A stretch of DNA of 64,000 nt from an uncultured Emticicia sp. (GCF_937903345.1 NZ_CALCZQ010000031.1:248001-312000); one strand, 5' to 3'; numbered from the stretch's first letter, positions 34,012-42,692 are shown. A program made the numbers and translations. Notes: generated from the sequence alone by a model not told the origin.

Positions 34012-34743
34012 TCAATACAAAAAGTCTAAATTTTCTGTTTTTACATCTTCTGGTTCGAGTTCCAAGAACTCCTCCCAAAATGGATTTTCAGGTAAGGCTG
34101 CTTTGCATATAATTGGTTCTTTTTTTACTGGATGCACAAAATAAAGGCGGCGAGCGTGTAAATTGATGTTTCCCTCAAGATTTGGGCGGGGAAAGCCATA
34201 TTTTACATCACCTCGAATCGGACAACCCATTTTGGCCAACTGTACACGAATTTGGTGTGGCCGACCAGTGATCGGATTTACCTCAAGCAAATGAGAGTGA
34301 TTTATTTCTCCCAAATAGCGGTAAGTTAATTCAGCTTTTAGAGAGCCTTCAACTTCTTCATCAAATGCCTTTACTATATTTCTGGCTTCATCTTTTACGA
34401 GCCAATTGGTGAGTTTTCCTGTTTTTTTCTCAGGTTTATTGCCCACAACTGCCCAATAAGTTTTCTGAATTTCTCTTTTTCTGAAAAGTTCATTCATTCG
34501 TTCGAGAGCTTTTGAGGTTCTTGCAAAAACAACCAAACCACTTACTGGGCGGTCAAGTCGATGTACAGTTCCCAAGAAAACATCCCCAGGTTTGTTGTAT
34601 TTGTCTTTAATATATTGTTTAACGTAATCCGAAAGCGTTTTATCGCCCGTGCTATCACCTTGAACTAAAATACCTTGTGCTTTATTGACGATAATGATAT
34701 GATTATCTTCGTAAACTACTTGAAATGCTTGTTTCTTTGCCAT
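34012..34743 (-). CDS. RluA-family 23S rRNA pseudouridine synthase
   Basis: A 243-residue pseudouridine synthase that isomerises uridine in RNA, probably 23S rRNA. The ATG at 34743 (MAKKQAFQVVYEDNH) gives the typical N-terminus; the frame is open further upstream through the repeat to a TTG, which is rejected. The catalytic Asp is in VHRLDRPVSGLVVFARTSKA (HRLD motif) and the RNA-contact motifs GRPHQIRVQLA and GCPIRGDVKYGF are intact. There is no N-terminal S4 domain, so RluA/RluC/RluD sub-type is not certain. A long perfect hairpin lies between it and dxr. Confidence 0.92.
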   Translation of the reverse strand: MAKKQAFQVVYEDNHIIIVNKAQGILVQGDSTGDKTLSDYVKQYIKDKYNKPGDVFLGTVHRLDRPVSGLVVFARTSKALERMNELFRKREIQKTYWAVVGNKPEKKTGKLTNWLVKDEARNIVKAFDEEVEGSLKAELTYRYLGEINHSHLLEVNPITGRPHQIRVQLAKMGCPIRGDVKYGFPRPNLEGNINLHARRLYFVHPVKKEPIICKAALPENPFWEEFLELEPEDVKTENLDFLY

Positions 34744-34765
34744 ATTACTATTAATACTTGTGTTG

Positions 34766-34833
34766 GCTGCCGGCAATCGGCTGTCAGCCATCGGCTTTAA
34801 AAAATGCTTTGCTGACAGCCGATTGCTGGCAGC
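34766..34833. repeat. Near-perfect 23-bp palindrome (CGGCAATCGGC family)
   Basis: Arms 34766-34788 (GCTGCCGGCAATCGGCTGTC and three more bases) and 34811-34833 pair at 22 of 23 positions around a 22-base AT-rich loop. It sits between the dxr stop and the pseudouridine synthase start. Confidence 0.85.
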
Positions 34834-34838
34834 AGAAA

Positions 34839-35990
34839 CTAAACAAACTCCAAAGCCAAACGTCTGGTTTCTTTGTCGGTCTCTATATAATCTTCGAGTG
34901 TTGGTGTACGCACAAAGCTCACTTTTTTCATGCAATTTTCGATCAAATCTGACATTTCTAAGAAACCGATTTCGTCTCGCAAAAACGCAGCAACCGCAAT
35001 TTCGTTGGCTGCATTAACTATACACGCCATATTTCCGCCAACTTCGAGAGCTTCAAATGCAAAACCTAAGTTTCGGAAAGTCTCATAATCAGGCTTTTCA
35101 AAAGTTAAAGATGGAAATTGAGCAAAATCCATTCTTGGGAAACTAGATTTTAAGCGATTAGGGTAGCCAATCGCAAACTGAATGGGTACACGCATATCTG
35201 GTAAACCCATTTGTGCTTTCATACTGCCATCTTCAAACTGTACCATTGAGTGTATAATACTTTGCGGATGCACGACTACTTCGATTTGGTCGGGCGAAAG
35301 TCCAAACAGCCATTTTGCTTCAATTACTTCTAAGCCTTTATTCATCAAAGAAGCCGAATCAATCGTTATTTTTGCTCCCATGCTCCAGTTTGGGTGTTTC
35401 AGAGCTTGTACTTTTGTAACTGTTTTCAAAAACGCAGAGTCCTTTCCTCTGAAAGGACCACCAGAAGCAGTCAAAATTATCTTTTCTATTGGGTTATGGA
35501 ATTCACCAACCAAACACTGAAATATAGCCGAATGCTCCGAATCAACTGGCAGAATATCAACTTTGTTTTTTTGTGCTAATTCTGTCACCAATTCGCCAGC
35601 TACGACTAAGGTTTCTTTATTTGCCAATGCAATGTGTTTGCCCGCCCTGATGGCCGCAATCGTCGGAATTAAACCTGCATAGCCCACTAAGGCTGTTAGA
35701 ACCATATTGACCGACTCCATTTCCACGACCGAAACCAAAGACTTTTCGCCTGTATACACTTTTATATTGAGTGGATCAAGAGCTGCAAAAACTTTATCAT
35801 AATGGTCTTCGTTTGAAATCACAACTACATTCGGGCGAAATTTAGCTGCTTGTTCAATCAACAAATCGGCGTTGTTTTGTGCTGTAAGTACCTCTATTTC
35901 AAAAATATCAGGATTGGCTTCTACTACCTCCAGCGTTTGTGTTCCTATCGAACCCGTTGAACCAAGAATGGCAAGATGACGTTTTTGCAT
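34839..35990 (-). CDS. dxr: 1-deoxy-D-xylulose 5-phosphate reductoisomerase
   Basis: A 383-residue cytosolic enzyme making 2-C-methyl-D-erythritol 4-phosphate from DXP with NADPH, the committed step of the MEP pathway. N-terminal NADPH site LGSTGSIGTQTLEVVE, metal and substrate motifs LPVDSEHSAIFQCL, ILTASGGPFRG and ASLMNKGLEVIEAKWLF are present, as is the C-terminal helical domain. Length is normal. It shares its pathway with ispE 3.3 kb away. Its upstream region (35991-36217) is divergent toward the fructosamine kinase-like gene and contains a run of degenerate ACGAATT repeats but no clear promoter. Confidence 0.97.
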   Translation of the reverse strand: MQKRHLAILGSTGSIGTQTLEVVEANPDIFEIEVLTAQNNADLLIEQAAKFRPNVVVISNEDHYDKVFAALDPLNIKVYTGEKSLVSVVEMESVNMVLTALVGYAGLIPTIAAIRAGKHIALANKETLVVAGELVTELAQKNKVDILPVDSEHSAIFQCLVGEFHNPIEKIILTASGGPFRGKDSAFLKTVTKVQALKHPNWSMGAKITIDSASLMNKGLEVIEAKWLFGLSPDQIEVVVHPQSIIHSMVQFEDGSMKAQMGLPDMRVPIQFAIGYPNRLKSSFPRMDFAQFPSLTFEKPDYETFRNLGFAFEALEVGGNMACIVNAANEIAVAAFLRDEIGFLEMSDLIENCMKKVSFVRTPTLEDYIETDKETRRLALEFV

Positions 35991-36217
35991 GAAAAAGGAT
36001 GAAATAAATAAATCTACTGAAATTTTTTACAAAGTTCGGAAAATTTAATGATAAAGTTTTTATTTTAACGTTTCTATTCAGATCGAATTACGAATTATGA
36101 ATTGCGAAATACGAATATTTATATATAACACTCTTATAATCAATATTTTATAGATATTTTTAAATGTAATGTGTAAATACTATTTTTAAATTATACACCC
36201 CTTTTGGGGATGGAGGC

Positions 36218-37099
36218 ATGCAAACGGCTGAAGACCAATTTCAATTTTTTGAGGGTGTTTTTTTTGAAACTTTCGGACGTGATGTACAAGTGACGGAATA
36301 TCGCTTGCTACAAGGCGGAAGTATCAATGTGACCGTACAAGTAGTGACCAACGAAGGTAAATACTTTGTGAAATATAATACTCGAAATCACGAAGGAATG
36401 TTTGAAACCGAAGCCCGCGGACTTGATTTATTGCGAGAAGTCAACGTAATTCGAGTTCCAGAAGTAATTAACTGGGGGCGACGTGATGGACAAGATTATT
36501 TGGTGCTGGAAAATATCGAATATACCAAACCAAACTTTGATTATTGGGAAATGTTGGGTGAAAAAATAGCTACTCTTCATCGAAATACTGACGAAAAGTT
36601 TGGATTGAATTTCGATAACTATATTGGTTCTCTTCGCCAAAATAATGAGCAAAAAAGTGATTGGATAAGTTTTTTTATCGAAAAACGCTTAAATCTTCAA
36701 GCAGGCTTGGCTTATTATAATGAATTGATTAGCAAAGAGTTGTACAATAAATTTCAACAATTCTATAAAGTTTTACCAGATTTGTTGCCCAACGAACCTG
36801 CTTCGTTATTACACGGAGATTTATGGACAGGAAATGTAATTACCAATAATAATGGCGAGCCAACGCTCATTGACCCTGCCGTTTATTACGGAAATCGTGA
36901 AATGGAAATCGCTTTTACTACTCTTTTTGGAGGCTTTGATAAACGATTTTATGACTCGTATAATGAAGCCTTTTCGCTACAGCCTCGCTTCGATATGCGT
37001 GTGCCGATTTATAATATTTATCCGCTATTGGTTCACGTAAATTTGTTTGGAACGAGCTATTTACCCCCCGTGATTCGGACTTTGAATAAGTATTTATAG
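36218..37099 (+). CDS. Fructosamine kinase-family protein
   Basis: A 293-residue cytosolic kinase of the fructosamine 3-kinase family, within the APH-like fold. The characteristic blocks are GGSINVTVQVVTNEGKYFVKYN (ATP-binding strand), GLDLLREVNVIRVPEVI, LLHGDLWTGNVI (catalytic Asp) and IDPAVYYGNREMEIAF (metal loop). Bacterial members phosphorylate ketosamines or ribulosamines on glycated proteins or small molecules, or are of unknown substrate. GGAGG lies only two bases before the ATG. It is followed by convergent hairpins shared with the sulfatase. Confidence 0.92.
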   Translation: MQTAEDQFQFFEGVFFETFGRDVQVTEYRLLQGGSINVTVQVVTNEGKYFVKYNTRNHEGMFETEARGLDLLREVNVIRVPEVINWGRRDGQDYLVLENIEYTKPNFDYWEMLGEKIATLHRNTDEKFGLNFDNYIGSLRQNNEQKSDWISFFIEKRLNLQAGLAYYNELISKELYNKFQQFYKVLPDLLPNEPASLLHGDLWTGNVITNNNGEPTLIDPAVYYGNREMEIAFTTLFGGFDKRFYDSYNEAFSLQPRFDMRVPIYNIYPLLVHVNLFGTSYLPPVIRTLNKYL

Positions 37100-37150
37100 G
37101 TTTGTTATACAGTAAACTAGGTTATTTAAGTTTTTGAAAATTTGCATATA

Positions 37151-37227
37151 GTTGCAAGTGCTTAATTATTAGAAACTTACAAGCAATTTGCAACAACTGT
37201 TAAAATACATTTTTAATGTATTTTAAC
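37151..37227. terminator. Two adjacent convergent hairpins
   Basis: A 13-bp perfect stem, GTTAAAATACATT (37199-37211) with 37215-37227, ends on the base before the sulfatase stop codon. A second imperfect stem lies just before it, GTTGCAAGTGCTT (37151-37163) with AAGCAATTTGCAAC (37183-37196). Together they fit a bidirectional terminator region between convergent genes. Confidence 0.65.
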
Positions 37228-38604
37228 TCATTCTTTATTTATTCTTTTTTCGATATAATTGGGGTTTGGGGTTGGTATTTGTGCATTGGTAGTTTTCCTC
37301 CATTTCGCAAGTAGATTTTTTAACTCCTTTACCTTTTCTGGATTGATTAATGCCAAATTATTACTTTCAGCAATGTCGTTTTTTAAATTATAAAGCTCAA
37401 TAGAATTATTCTCAAAAAACTCAATTAATTTCCAATCTTCCAAGCGTACAGCACTATATGGAGCATCACCTTCGTGGTAATGAGGATAATGCCAAAATAA
37501 TGGTCTTTTATATTTTTTATTGCTTAAAATGACTGGTTTTAGTGATTTTCCATCAAGTTTTTCGCTCGGTTTAATTTCTGCCAAGTCTAAAATAGTTGCT
37601 GTTAAATCCATCGTAATTGTTGGTTCATCAATCACTTTTCCACCCTCAATCTGATTTTTCCAATAAATCATTAAAGGTGTTCGAGTGCCACCTTCATAGC
37701 ACCAACCCTTCCCTTTCCTGAATGGTAAACTACTGGCAGTTTGCATCAAAGTACCATTGTCGGCTGCAAATATGATTACCGTATTTTCCAATAAATTTTT
37801 CTGCTCTAAAACACTAATCACTCGCCCAATATTTTCATCTAAACTTTCAATCATAGCAGCATAAATGGGATTTTTTTGACTGTCAGGCGATACTAATTGC
37901 TTTTTGTATTTTTCTATCTTATCGAGTTTCGCTTGTACAGGAGTATGCACTGCATAGTGAGCAAAATTCAAATAAAATGGAGAGTTATTGTCATGATTTT
38001 CAATAAGTTTGATGGCTTCATTTGTCAATCTGTCTGTCAGATATTCACCTGTTTCTCCTTCGGCTAAATTAGGCATTTGATAAGGTGAAAAGAAGCCTTT
38101 TTTAGGATGCCCCCAATTCGAACCACCGATATTTACATCAAATCCTTGGTTTAAAGGGAAAAATTCTTCCCCTTCGCCTAGGTGCCATTTTCCTACGTGC
38201 CAATTTTCATAACCGTTTTCTTTGAGGTACTCGGCAACTGTTTTTTCTGATTGTGGAAGAAATTTCTGCCAATCAGGAATCAAAAGTTTAGGATTCTTTT
38301 TTTCATGCCCTGCAATCCAGTCGGTGATGTGAAGTTTTGCTGGATATTTTCCTGTCATCAGAGCTGCTCTTGTTGGTGAACAAACCGTACAAGCCGAATA
38401 AGCATTCGTAAATTTTACGCCCTTTTGAGCTAAGTTGTCAATATTTGGTGTTTGATTGAATGTGTTTCCGTAGCATGCCAAGTCTGCCGAACCCATATCA
38501 TCAATAAAAAAAACGATAAAGTTAGGTTTATGAATTTCGTTTCTTTTGGTGAAAGATAATAGAAGAATAAATGCAGAAATGGCATAAAAAAGATTAGTTT
38601 TCAT
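37228..38604 (-). CDS. Exported sulfatase (arylsulfatase family)
   Basis: A 458-residue periplasmic or secreted type I sulfatase hydrolysing sulfate esters. The start is set at MKTNLFYAISAFILLLSF (ATG 38604); the frame runs on to a GTG with no signal function. Metal site IVFFIDDMGSADLACYG, formylglycine motif VCSPTRAALMTGKYP (Cys in CxPxR) and the later IIFAADNGTLMQTA and RTPLMIYWK motifs are intact. The Cys form requires the formylglycine-generating enzyme or anSME maturase, neither of which is in this window. A terminator hairpin ends at its stop codon. Confidence 0.92.
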   Translation of the reverse strand: MKTNLFYAISAFILLLSFTKRNEIHKPNFIVFFIDDMGSADLACYGNTFNQTPNIDNLAQKGVKFTNAYSACTVCSPTRAALMTGKYPAKLHITDWIAGHEKKNPKLLIPDWQKFLPQSEKTVAEYLKENGYENWHVGKWHLGEGEEFFPLNQGFDVNIGGSNWGHPKKGFFSPYQMPNLAEGETGEYLTDRLTNEAIKLIENHDNNSPFYLNFAHYAVHTPVQAKLDKIEKYKKQLVSPDSQKNPIYAAMIESLDENIGRVISVLEQKNLLENTVIIFAADNGTLMQTASSLPFRKGKGWCYEGGTRTPLMIYWKNQIEGGKVIDEPTITMDLTATILDLAEIKPSEKLDGKSLKPVILSNKKYKRPLFWHYPHYHEGDAPYSAVRLEDWKLIEFFENNSIELYNLKNDIAESNNLALINPEKVKELKNLLAKWRKTTNAQIPTPNPNYIEKRINKE

Positions 38605-38707
38605 AATCAAAAATAAATTTTGGTGTTTTTTTGTACCTAAATATACAAGTCTTTTTGTTGATGCCAAGAAAGTAAAGTAAGATGCTGATGAATAAATTAT
38701 TAACACC

Positions 38708-39769
38708 CTAAACTACCATCAGATTACAGCCCCGAATATCTGAGTTATCAAAACGGCCAATAATACTAAACGATTGATTTTCAGTATTATATGCTCCCAA
38801 ATCTTGTGTTTCAATAAAACAACAAGAATCAATATTTGCCAAATCGACCACATTGATTCCGCCACGTACAATACTTTTGCTACCTAAAGCAGGTAAATTG
38901 ATGGTAGGAATAATTTTGAAAGGGTCATTTATTTCTCGCAGCAAAACTTTCATCGTTTGAGGTAATTCAAAAATACCATCACCTTTCGAGTAGCCTTGCG
39001 AAAGTAGCTCGGTCATGCCATATTCTGAATGAATTTTTTCAATACCAAAAGCTGAAGTCAAAATTTCGTGCACTTCTTCACGCAAGAGTTCTTTTCTTCT
39101 GCCTTTCATTCCGCCCGTTTCCATCACGATGAGTCTGTCTTTTAGGTTGTGCATAAACGATAAATCCTCGCCCGATTCGGCCAAATCGAGCAAGGCAAAA
39201 GTTACACCAATCAACAAAACCTTTCGTCGAGAATTTTGGTTAGATAATTGCCGGAGTTGATGAACTAATTCGGAGGTATTTTTTAAATAGAAGCCCGATT
39301 CTTTCGAATAAGTACGATAAATAAAACTTTGAACCATATACACCAAAGACGAGTTATTTCGTTCAAGATAAGAAGGGAGTAATGCCAAAATATGAAATTC
39401 GCTTAATGAACCATAGAATTGTTCGAAAATTCGCTGACTGATGTATTCATAGAATGGCAAATCGCTTACTAAGTGTTTGCTTGTTGAGTCGCCTGTTGTA
39501 CCGCTACTTTCAAAAACTATTTGGGTAGGAGCAGCATCCGAAACTATTTTATGGTGTTTGAAAAATTGAATCGGCAAAAACGGAATTTTTTCTAAACGAT
39601 TAATTTTCGTAGAATTTACATTCAATAAACTCAAATATTCTTTGTAAATAAAATTAGTTGCAGCCTGAAAGCGAAAGATTTCTAAAGCTAATTCTTCAAA
39701 ATCGTGTGGTCTTACAGAGGCATCGCCCAATTGTATAACTGCTGATTTTAGTTCGTCGCGAATACTCAT
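38708..39769 (-). CDS. LuxE/PaaK-like acyl-adenylating protein
   Basis: A 353-residue protein of the LuxE acyl-protein synthetase family, in the ANL superfamily (AMP-forming). The SSGTTG-type P-loop is present in IVFESSGTTGDSTSKHLV, and later motifs VMETGGMKGRRKELLREE and IHSEYGMTELLSQGYS match LuxE (the acyl-AMP region). No luxC, luxD or luciferase genes are nearby, so it is not part of a lux operon. Homologues of this kind stand alone in Bacteroidota, often near polysaccharide or O-antigen loci, and probably activate a fatty acid for transfer. Exact role unknown. Confidence 0.85.
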   Translation of the reverse strand: MSIRDELKSAVIQLGDASVRPHDFEELALEIFRFQAATNFIYKEYLSLLNVNSTKINRLEKIPFLPIQFFKHHKIVSDAAPTQIVFESSGTTGDSTSKHLVSDLPFYEYISQRIFEQFYGSLSEFHILALLPSYLERNNSSLVYMVQSFIYRTYSKESGFYLKNTSELVHQLRQLSNQNSRRKVLLIGVTFALLDLAESGEDLSFMHNLKDRLIVMETGGMKGRRKELLREEVHEILTSAFGIEKIHSEYGMTELLSQGYSKGDGIFELPQTMKVLLREINDPFKIIPTINLPALGSKSIVRGGINVVDLANIDSCCFIETQDLGAYNTENQSFSIIGRFDNSDIRGCNLMVV

Positions 39770-39895
39770 TGAAATTTTTATAATTTTTACTAAATTAGCA
39801 GAAAATAGTCAACAAATCGCAGTCAATCAGTACACAAAACCTAAATGTGGACTATCGACCGCCAACTGTGGATTAATTAAAATTACATATTTACG

Positions 39896-40405
39896 ATGAA
39901 AAAGGTTTCAGGATTTATCATATTAGCTACAATAGGTTCATTAATAGGCTGTTATAAAGAAACAGCATTCGATGTAAAGCCAACCATTGAGTTTAAAACT
40001 TTGAAAAAAGAAATCAGAATTGACCAATTTGCGGGCTCAAAAAAAGATTCTGTTATATTGACCGTTAAGTTTCAGGATGGTGATGGTGACTTGGGCTTGA
40101 ATGAAAAAGAGAAGACCGCCGCTGAATTGAAAAACGACTTTAATTATATTATTCGTATTTTTCGTAAAAAGAAAGGCGTTTTTACCGAGTTTAAACCATC
40201 TGTTCCTTATTCGGGCTATTTCCCGCGTTTAAAAGTTGATGGCAAAATCGGCCCAATCGAAGGGACGATTGATTATTCAATTGATTTTCCTCAACCTTTT
40301 ACACCAGTGAGAGATTCATTGAAATTCCAAATAACTATTAAAGACCGAGCGGGTAATATTAGTAATACTACTGAGTCGAGTGTGATTGTCTTAAATGAGT
40401 TTTGA
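39896..40405 (+). CDS. Small lipoprotein with a DGDGD motif, hypothetical
   Basis: A 169-residue exported lipoprotein with signal ending in lipid Cys19 (GSLIGC). The mature part is beta-rich and contains a calcium-loop-like VKFQDGDGDLGLNEKEK and, near the end, KFQITIKDRAGNISNTTESSVIV, typical of Ig-like or cadherin-like strands. Similar short lipoproteins are frequent in Cytophagales and carry no assigned function. No neighbour suggests a role. Its gene is convergent with the dipeptide epimerase gene, with a palindromic repeat between them. Confidence 0.7.
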   Translation: MKKVSGFIILATIGSLIGCYKETAFDVKPTIEFKTLKKEIRIDQFAGSKKDSVILTVKFQDGDGDLGLNEKEKTAAELKNDFNYIIRIFRKKKGVFTEFKPSVPYSGYFPRLKVDGKIGPIEGTIDYSIDFPQPFTPVRDSLKFQITIKDRAGNISNTTESSVIVLNEF

Positions 40406-40409
40406 TTTT

Positions 40410-40470
40410 GGCAATCGGCAGGCAGCTTTCGGCAATCGACTGTTTGATAGCTAATTGCCGAAAGCCGATG
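40410..40470. repeat. Palindromic intergenic repeat (CGGCTTTCGGCAAT family)
   Basis: GCTTTCGGCAAT (40425-40436) pairs perfectly with ATTGCCGAAAGC (40454-40465), and the outer GGCAATCGGC copies are related to the repeats at 33920-33999 and 34766-34833. It lies between convergent stop codons and may also terminate transcription. Confidence 0.7.
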
Positions 40471-40473
40471 TTA

Positions 40474-41484
40474 TCATTTCAAAATTGCTCCTGTTCCGTT
40501 TACTTTTGGGTAAACAGGTTTTCCTTTATCAAGATAAACTCCAGTTGCGGGGTCGTTAGCAATCAAAATCGAACCATCCATGTCTACATAATCAAGCAAA
40601 GGTGCAAGTTGTCCGATTGCCGAAATGCCAATACTTGTTTCGGTCATACAACCGCACATTACTTGTAATCCAAGGCTGCGAGCTTCGGCAATCATGCGTA
40701 AGGCGGGCGTGATTCCGCCACATTTTGCCAGTTTGACATTTATGCCATCAAATCTTCCAACGCATTTTTTTACATCAGATTCTATGATGCAACTTTCATC
40801 AGCAATTAAAGGTAAAACTGAGCCAGCCATTACCTCGAGCATAGGTTCGTAATCGTCTTTTTGCATTGGCTGCTCAATAAATTCAACCCCCAATTCGGCA
40901 AATGCTTTTGAGTTTTCAATCGTTTCTTCTACGCCCCACGCACAGTTGGCATCTACTCTAAAAAGTGCATCAGTATGCTTGCGAAGTTCATGTACAATCT
41001 CTACATCGTGGTCAGTGCCAAGTTTGATTTTATAAATTGGGAAATCAAATTCTTGCATTTTTTCAAGCATTTTTTCGATGGTATCAATACCAATCGTATA
41101 ATTCGAATACGGAACTTTTGTAATATCCAATCCCCAAATTTCGTAAAGAGGTTTGCCTTGCTTTTTTCCCCACAAATCCCAAGCAGCCATATCTAAGGCA
41201 CAATGAGCAAACGAATCTTCTTTCAAGTACGGATACATAAACGTCCAAAAATCTTCGGGACTATTTAGTTCGTAGTTTTCGATAAGTTCTTGATAATCAG
41301 TGAGTTTATCTCGCATCCCTTCAGCAGTTACACCATAATAAGGAATCGGGGTAGCTTCACCATAACCACTGAGGTCACCGTCTTGAAGTTCTACAATAAA
41401 GGCATCAATGTCGTCACGAGAGCCGTGTGCAATCGTAAATGTATGTCGCATTTGCAGCGTAAGGATATGGAACTTTAGTTTCAT
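40474..41484 (-). CDS. Dipeptide epimerase (L-Ala-D/L-Glu epimerase, enolase superfamily)
   Basis: A 336-residue cytosolic enzyme of the mandelate racemase/muconate-lactonizing group that interconverts L-Ala-D-Glu and L-Ala-L-Glu from murein recycling. The ATG at 41484 (MKLKFHILTLQMRHTF) begins right at the enzyme fold; the longer frame starts inside a repeat. The catalytic Lys is in IYKIKLGTDHD (KxK), metal ligands follow in FRVDANCAW, EQPMQKDDY and ADESCIIESD, and the second Lys in KLAKCGGITPA. Residue pattern matches YkfB/YcjG-like epimerases, though other dipeptides are possible. Confidence 0.9.
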   Translation of the reverse strand: MKLKFHILTLQMRHTFTIAHGSRDDIDAFIVELQDGDLSGYGEATPIPYYGVTAEGMRDKLTDYQELIENYELNSPEDFWTFMYPYLKEDSFAHCALDMAAWDLWGKKQGKPLYEIWGLDITKVPYSNYTIGIDTIEKMLEKMQEFDFPIYKIKLGTDHDVEIVHELRKHTDALFRVDANCAWGVEETIENSKAFAELGVEFIEQPMQKDDYEPMLEVMAGSVLPLIADESCIIESDVKKCVGRFDGINVKLAKCGGITPALRMIAEARSLGLQVMCGCMTETSIGISAIGQLAPLLDYVDMDGSILIANDPATGVYLDKGKPVYPKVNGTGAILK

Positions 41485-41549
41485 TTGATGAAGAGGAAAA
41501 ATAATTTTGATTTGATAAAGTGATGCAAAATGTATGAAGAAAAGCTTTA

Positions 41550-41610
41550 GAACGCAGATTATTATGATTAAAATCATAAAACATCATCACAATCATAAAA
41601 ATCTGCGTTC
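41550..41610. repeat. 20-bp palindrome, 19 of 20 matching
   Basis: Arms 41550-41569 (GAACGCAGATTATTATGATT) and 41591-41610 pair at 19 of 20 positions around a 21-base loop. The AACGCAGATT...AATCTGCGTT form is an intergenic repeat of a kind seen in Bacteroidota genomes. It lies between the epimerase and comB genes. Confidence 0.75.
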
Positions 41611-41640
41611 GATGTTCGATATTTTGGTTAACATAAAATA

Positions 41641-42348
41641 TCACATATTCACCAACTCATTCCCACGAAGCACAGGCACAACGTCATACAAATCACGTTG
41701 AAGGCAATAGCTAATGTCTTTATTAATACCCAAACGTTGTAAGCGACGAATGTGTGATGAATTGGCCAAATAACCCAACATATCGTCTTTGGCTTGTTGA
41801 TACATTCGCATGGCCAATATGGCACTATCCTCTGCTACAAAAAACTCATTTTGCACGGCATCAACTACTGCACCCGCAAAAAGTGTATCTTCCAAATTCA
41901 CACGACCTTTCCATCCAGCACAAAGCACCAAAACGTCGTAGGGTTGAGTTTTCAAATACTCAACAATTGCATTGAGATTTAAGAAAGCACCCACCAAAAC
42001 TTTTACTGCCGAACTTTTAGCTTTGGTAATTGAATAAGTACCGTTAGTAGTTGTCATGGCAATTTTTTCACCAATTAATTTTTCGTCCATGTAGCTAAAA
42101 GGCGAGTTATCAAGCTCGAAACCTTCGACTTTTTGGGCATCTCGCTCGGCTGCTGCAATAAATCCTTTGGCTTGTAAGGCTTGGCATTCTTCAACGGTTT
42201 CTACTGGGATTATCGCTTTTACGCCATATGCAAAGCCCGTTACCATGCACGAGGTTGCTCTAAAAATATCAGTAACAATCACAATCGTATTGTCAATCTT
42301 GTGAAGGTGCAGTAAATCTGGAGTTAAACAAACGTCAATATTTTTCAT
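41641..42348 (-). CDS. comB: 2-phosphosulfolactate phosphatase family protein (ComB)
   Basis: A 235-residue protein of the ComB family, which in methanogens hydrolyses 2-phosphosulfolactate in coenzyme M synthesis. Conserved blocks include VIVTDIFRATSCMVTGFAYG, GERDAQ-type region AAERDAQKVEGFELDNSPF, MTTTNGTYSI and LCAGWKGRVNLEDTLFAGA, all with Asp/Thr/Gly patterns of the family. There is no comA, comC or methyl-coenzyme M gene here, and this organism is not a methanogen. The role of ComB in Bacteroidota is not settled; sulfonate metabolism is inference. A -7-like CATCTTTG is at 42391-42384. Confidence 0.9.
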   Translation of the reverse strand: MKNIDVCLTPDLLHLHKIDNTIVIVTDIFRATSCMVTGFAYGVKAIIPVETVEECQALQAKGFIAAAERDAQKVEGFELDNSPFSYMDEKLIGEKIAMTTTNGTYSITKAKSSAVKVLVGAFLNLNAIVEYLKTQPYDVLVLCAGWKGRVNLEDTLFAGAVVDAVQNEFFVAEDSAILAMRMYQQAKDDMLGYLANSSHIRRLQRLGINKDISYCLQRDLYDVVPVLRGNELVNM

Positions 42349-42538
42349 TTTAAAAACAATGATTCTTTATAAAAAAACTGTTGCAAAGATGCCAAAAAAT
42401 ATGTTTAAATCTGACAACTTTCGTAAAGATGTCAGATTTTACCAGTAATCTTTTAAAATTAAAACCAAATTTCTAAAAATAATCCTACCTTTTGAATCTT
42501 TTTTTGCTAAAATTATGGGAATTGTGAAAATACTATCG

Positions 42539-42546
42539 TAATTTTG
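42539..42546 (+). promoter_or_regulatory. -7 promoter box for atpA
   Basis: TAATTTTG matches TAnnTTTG and lies 147 bases before the atpA ATG. A TTG lies only 14 bases upstream, shorter than usual. The leader contains the inverted repeat at 42561-42658. Confidence 0.35.
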
Positions 42547-42560
42547 CACCCGAAAAATCC

Positions 42561-42658
42561 AATGAATGAATGCCTGAATGATACAATGTTTGAATATTTT
42601 AAAGCACGTTCTTTCAAACATATTCTATCAATTATTCATTTTATCATTCACTCATTGT
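42561..42658. repeat. Degenerate palindromic region in the atpA leader
   Basis: Repeats of ATGAATG and TGAATGAT on one side face CATTCACTCATT and ATTCATTTTATCATTC on the other. The core ATGTTTGAA (42586-42594) pairs perfectly with TTCAAACAT (42613-42621). The rest of 42349-42538 shows nothing else. Confidence 0.6.
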
Positions 42659-42692
42659 AAAGTTTTATATTCAAAACTCATCAAAAAATTAT

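Noticed and set aside
34744..34935. Extension of the pseudouridine synthase gene upstream to about 34935
   Set aside because: The extension begins at TTG, runs through a palindromic repeat and overlaps dxr; ATG 34743 gives a family-typical N-terminus.
38605..38706. Upstream start for the sulfatase at 38706
   Set aside because: It is a GTG and hides a clear signal peptide that begins at ATG 38604.
39820..39895. Possible degenerate repeat before the small lipoprotein gene
   Set aside because: Only short matches to the CGGC family are visible and no reliable pairing arms exist.
41485..41577. Upstream start for the dipeptide epimerase at 41577
   Set aside because: It lies inside an inverted repeat and would add a hydrophobic stretch not found in these cytosolic enzymes; ATG 41484 fits the fold.
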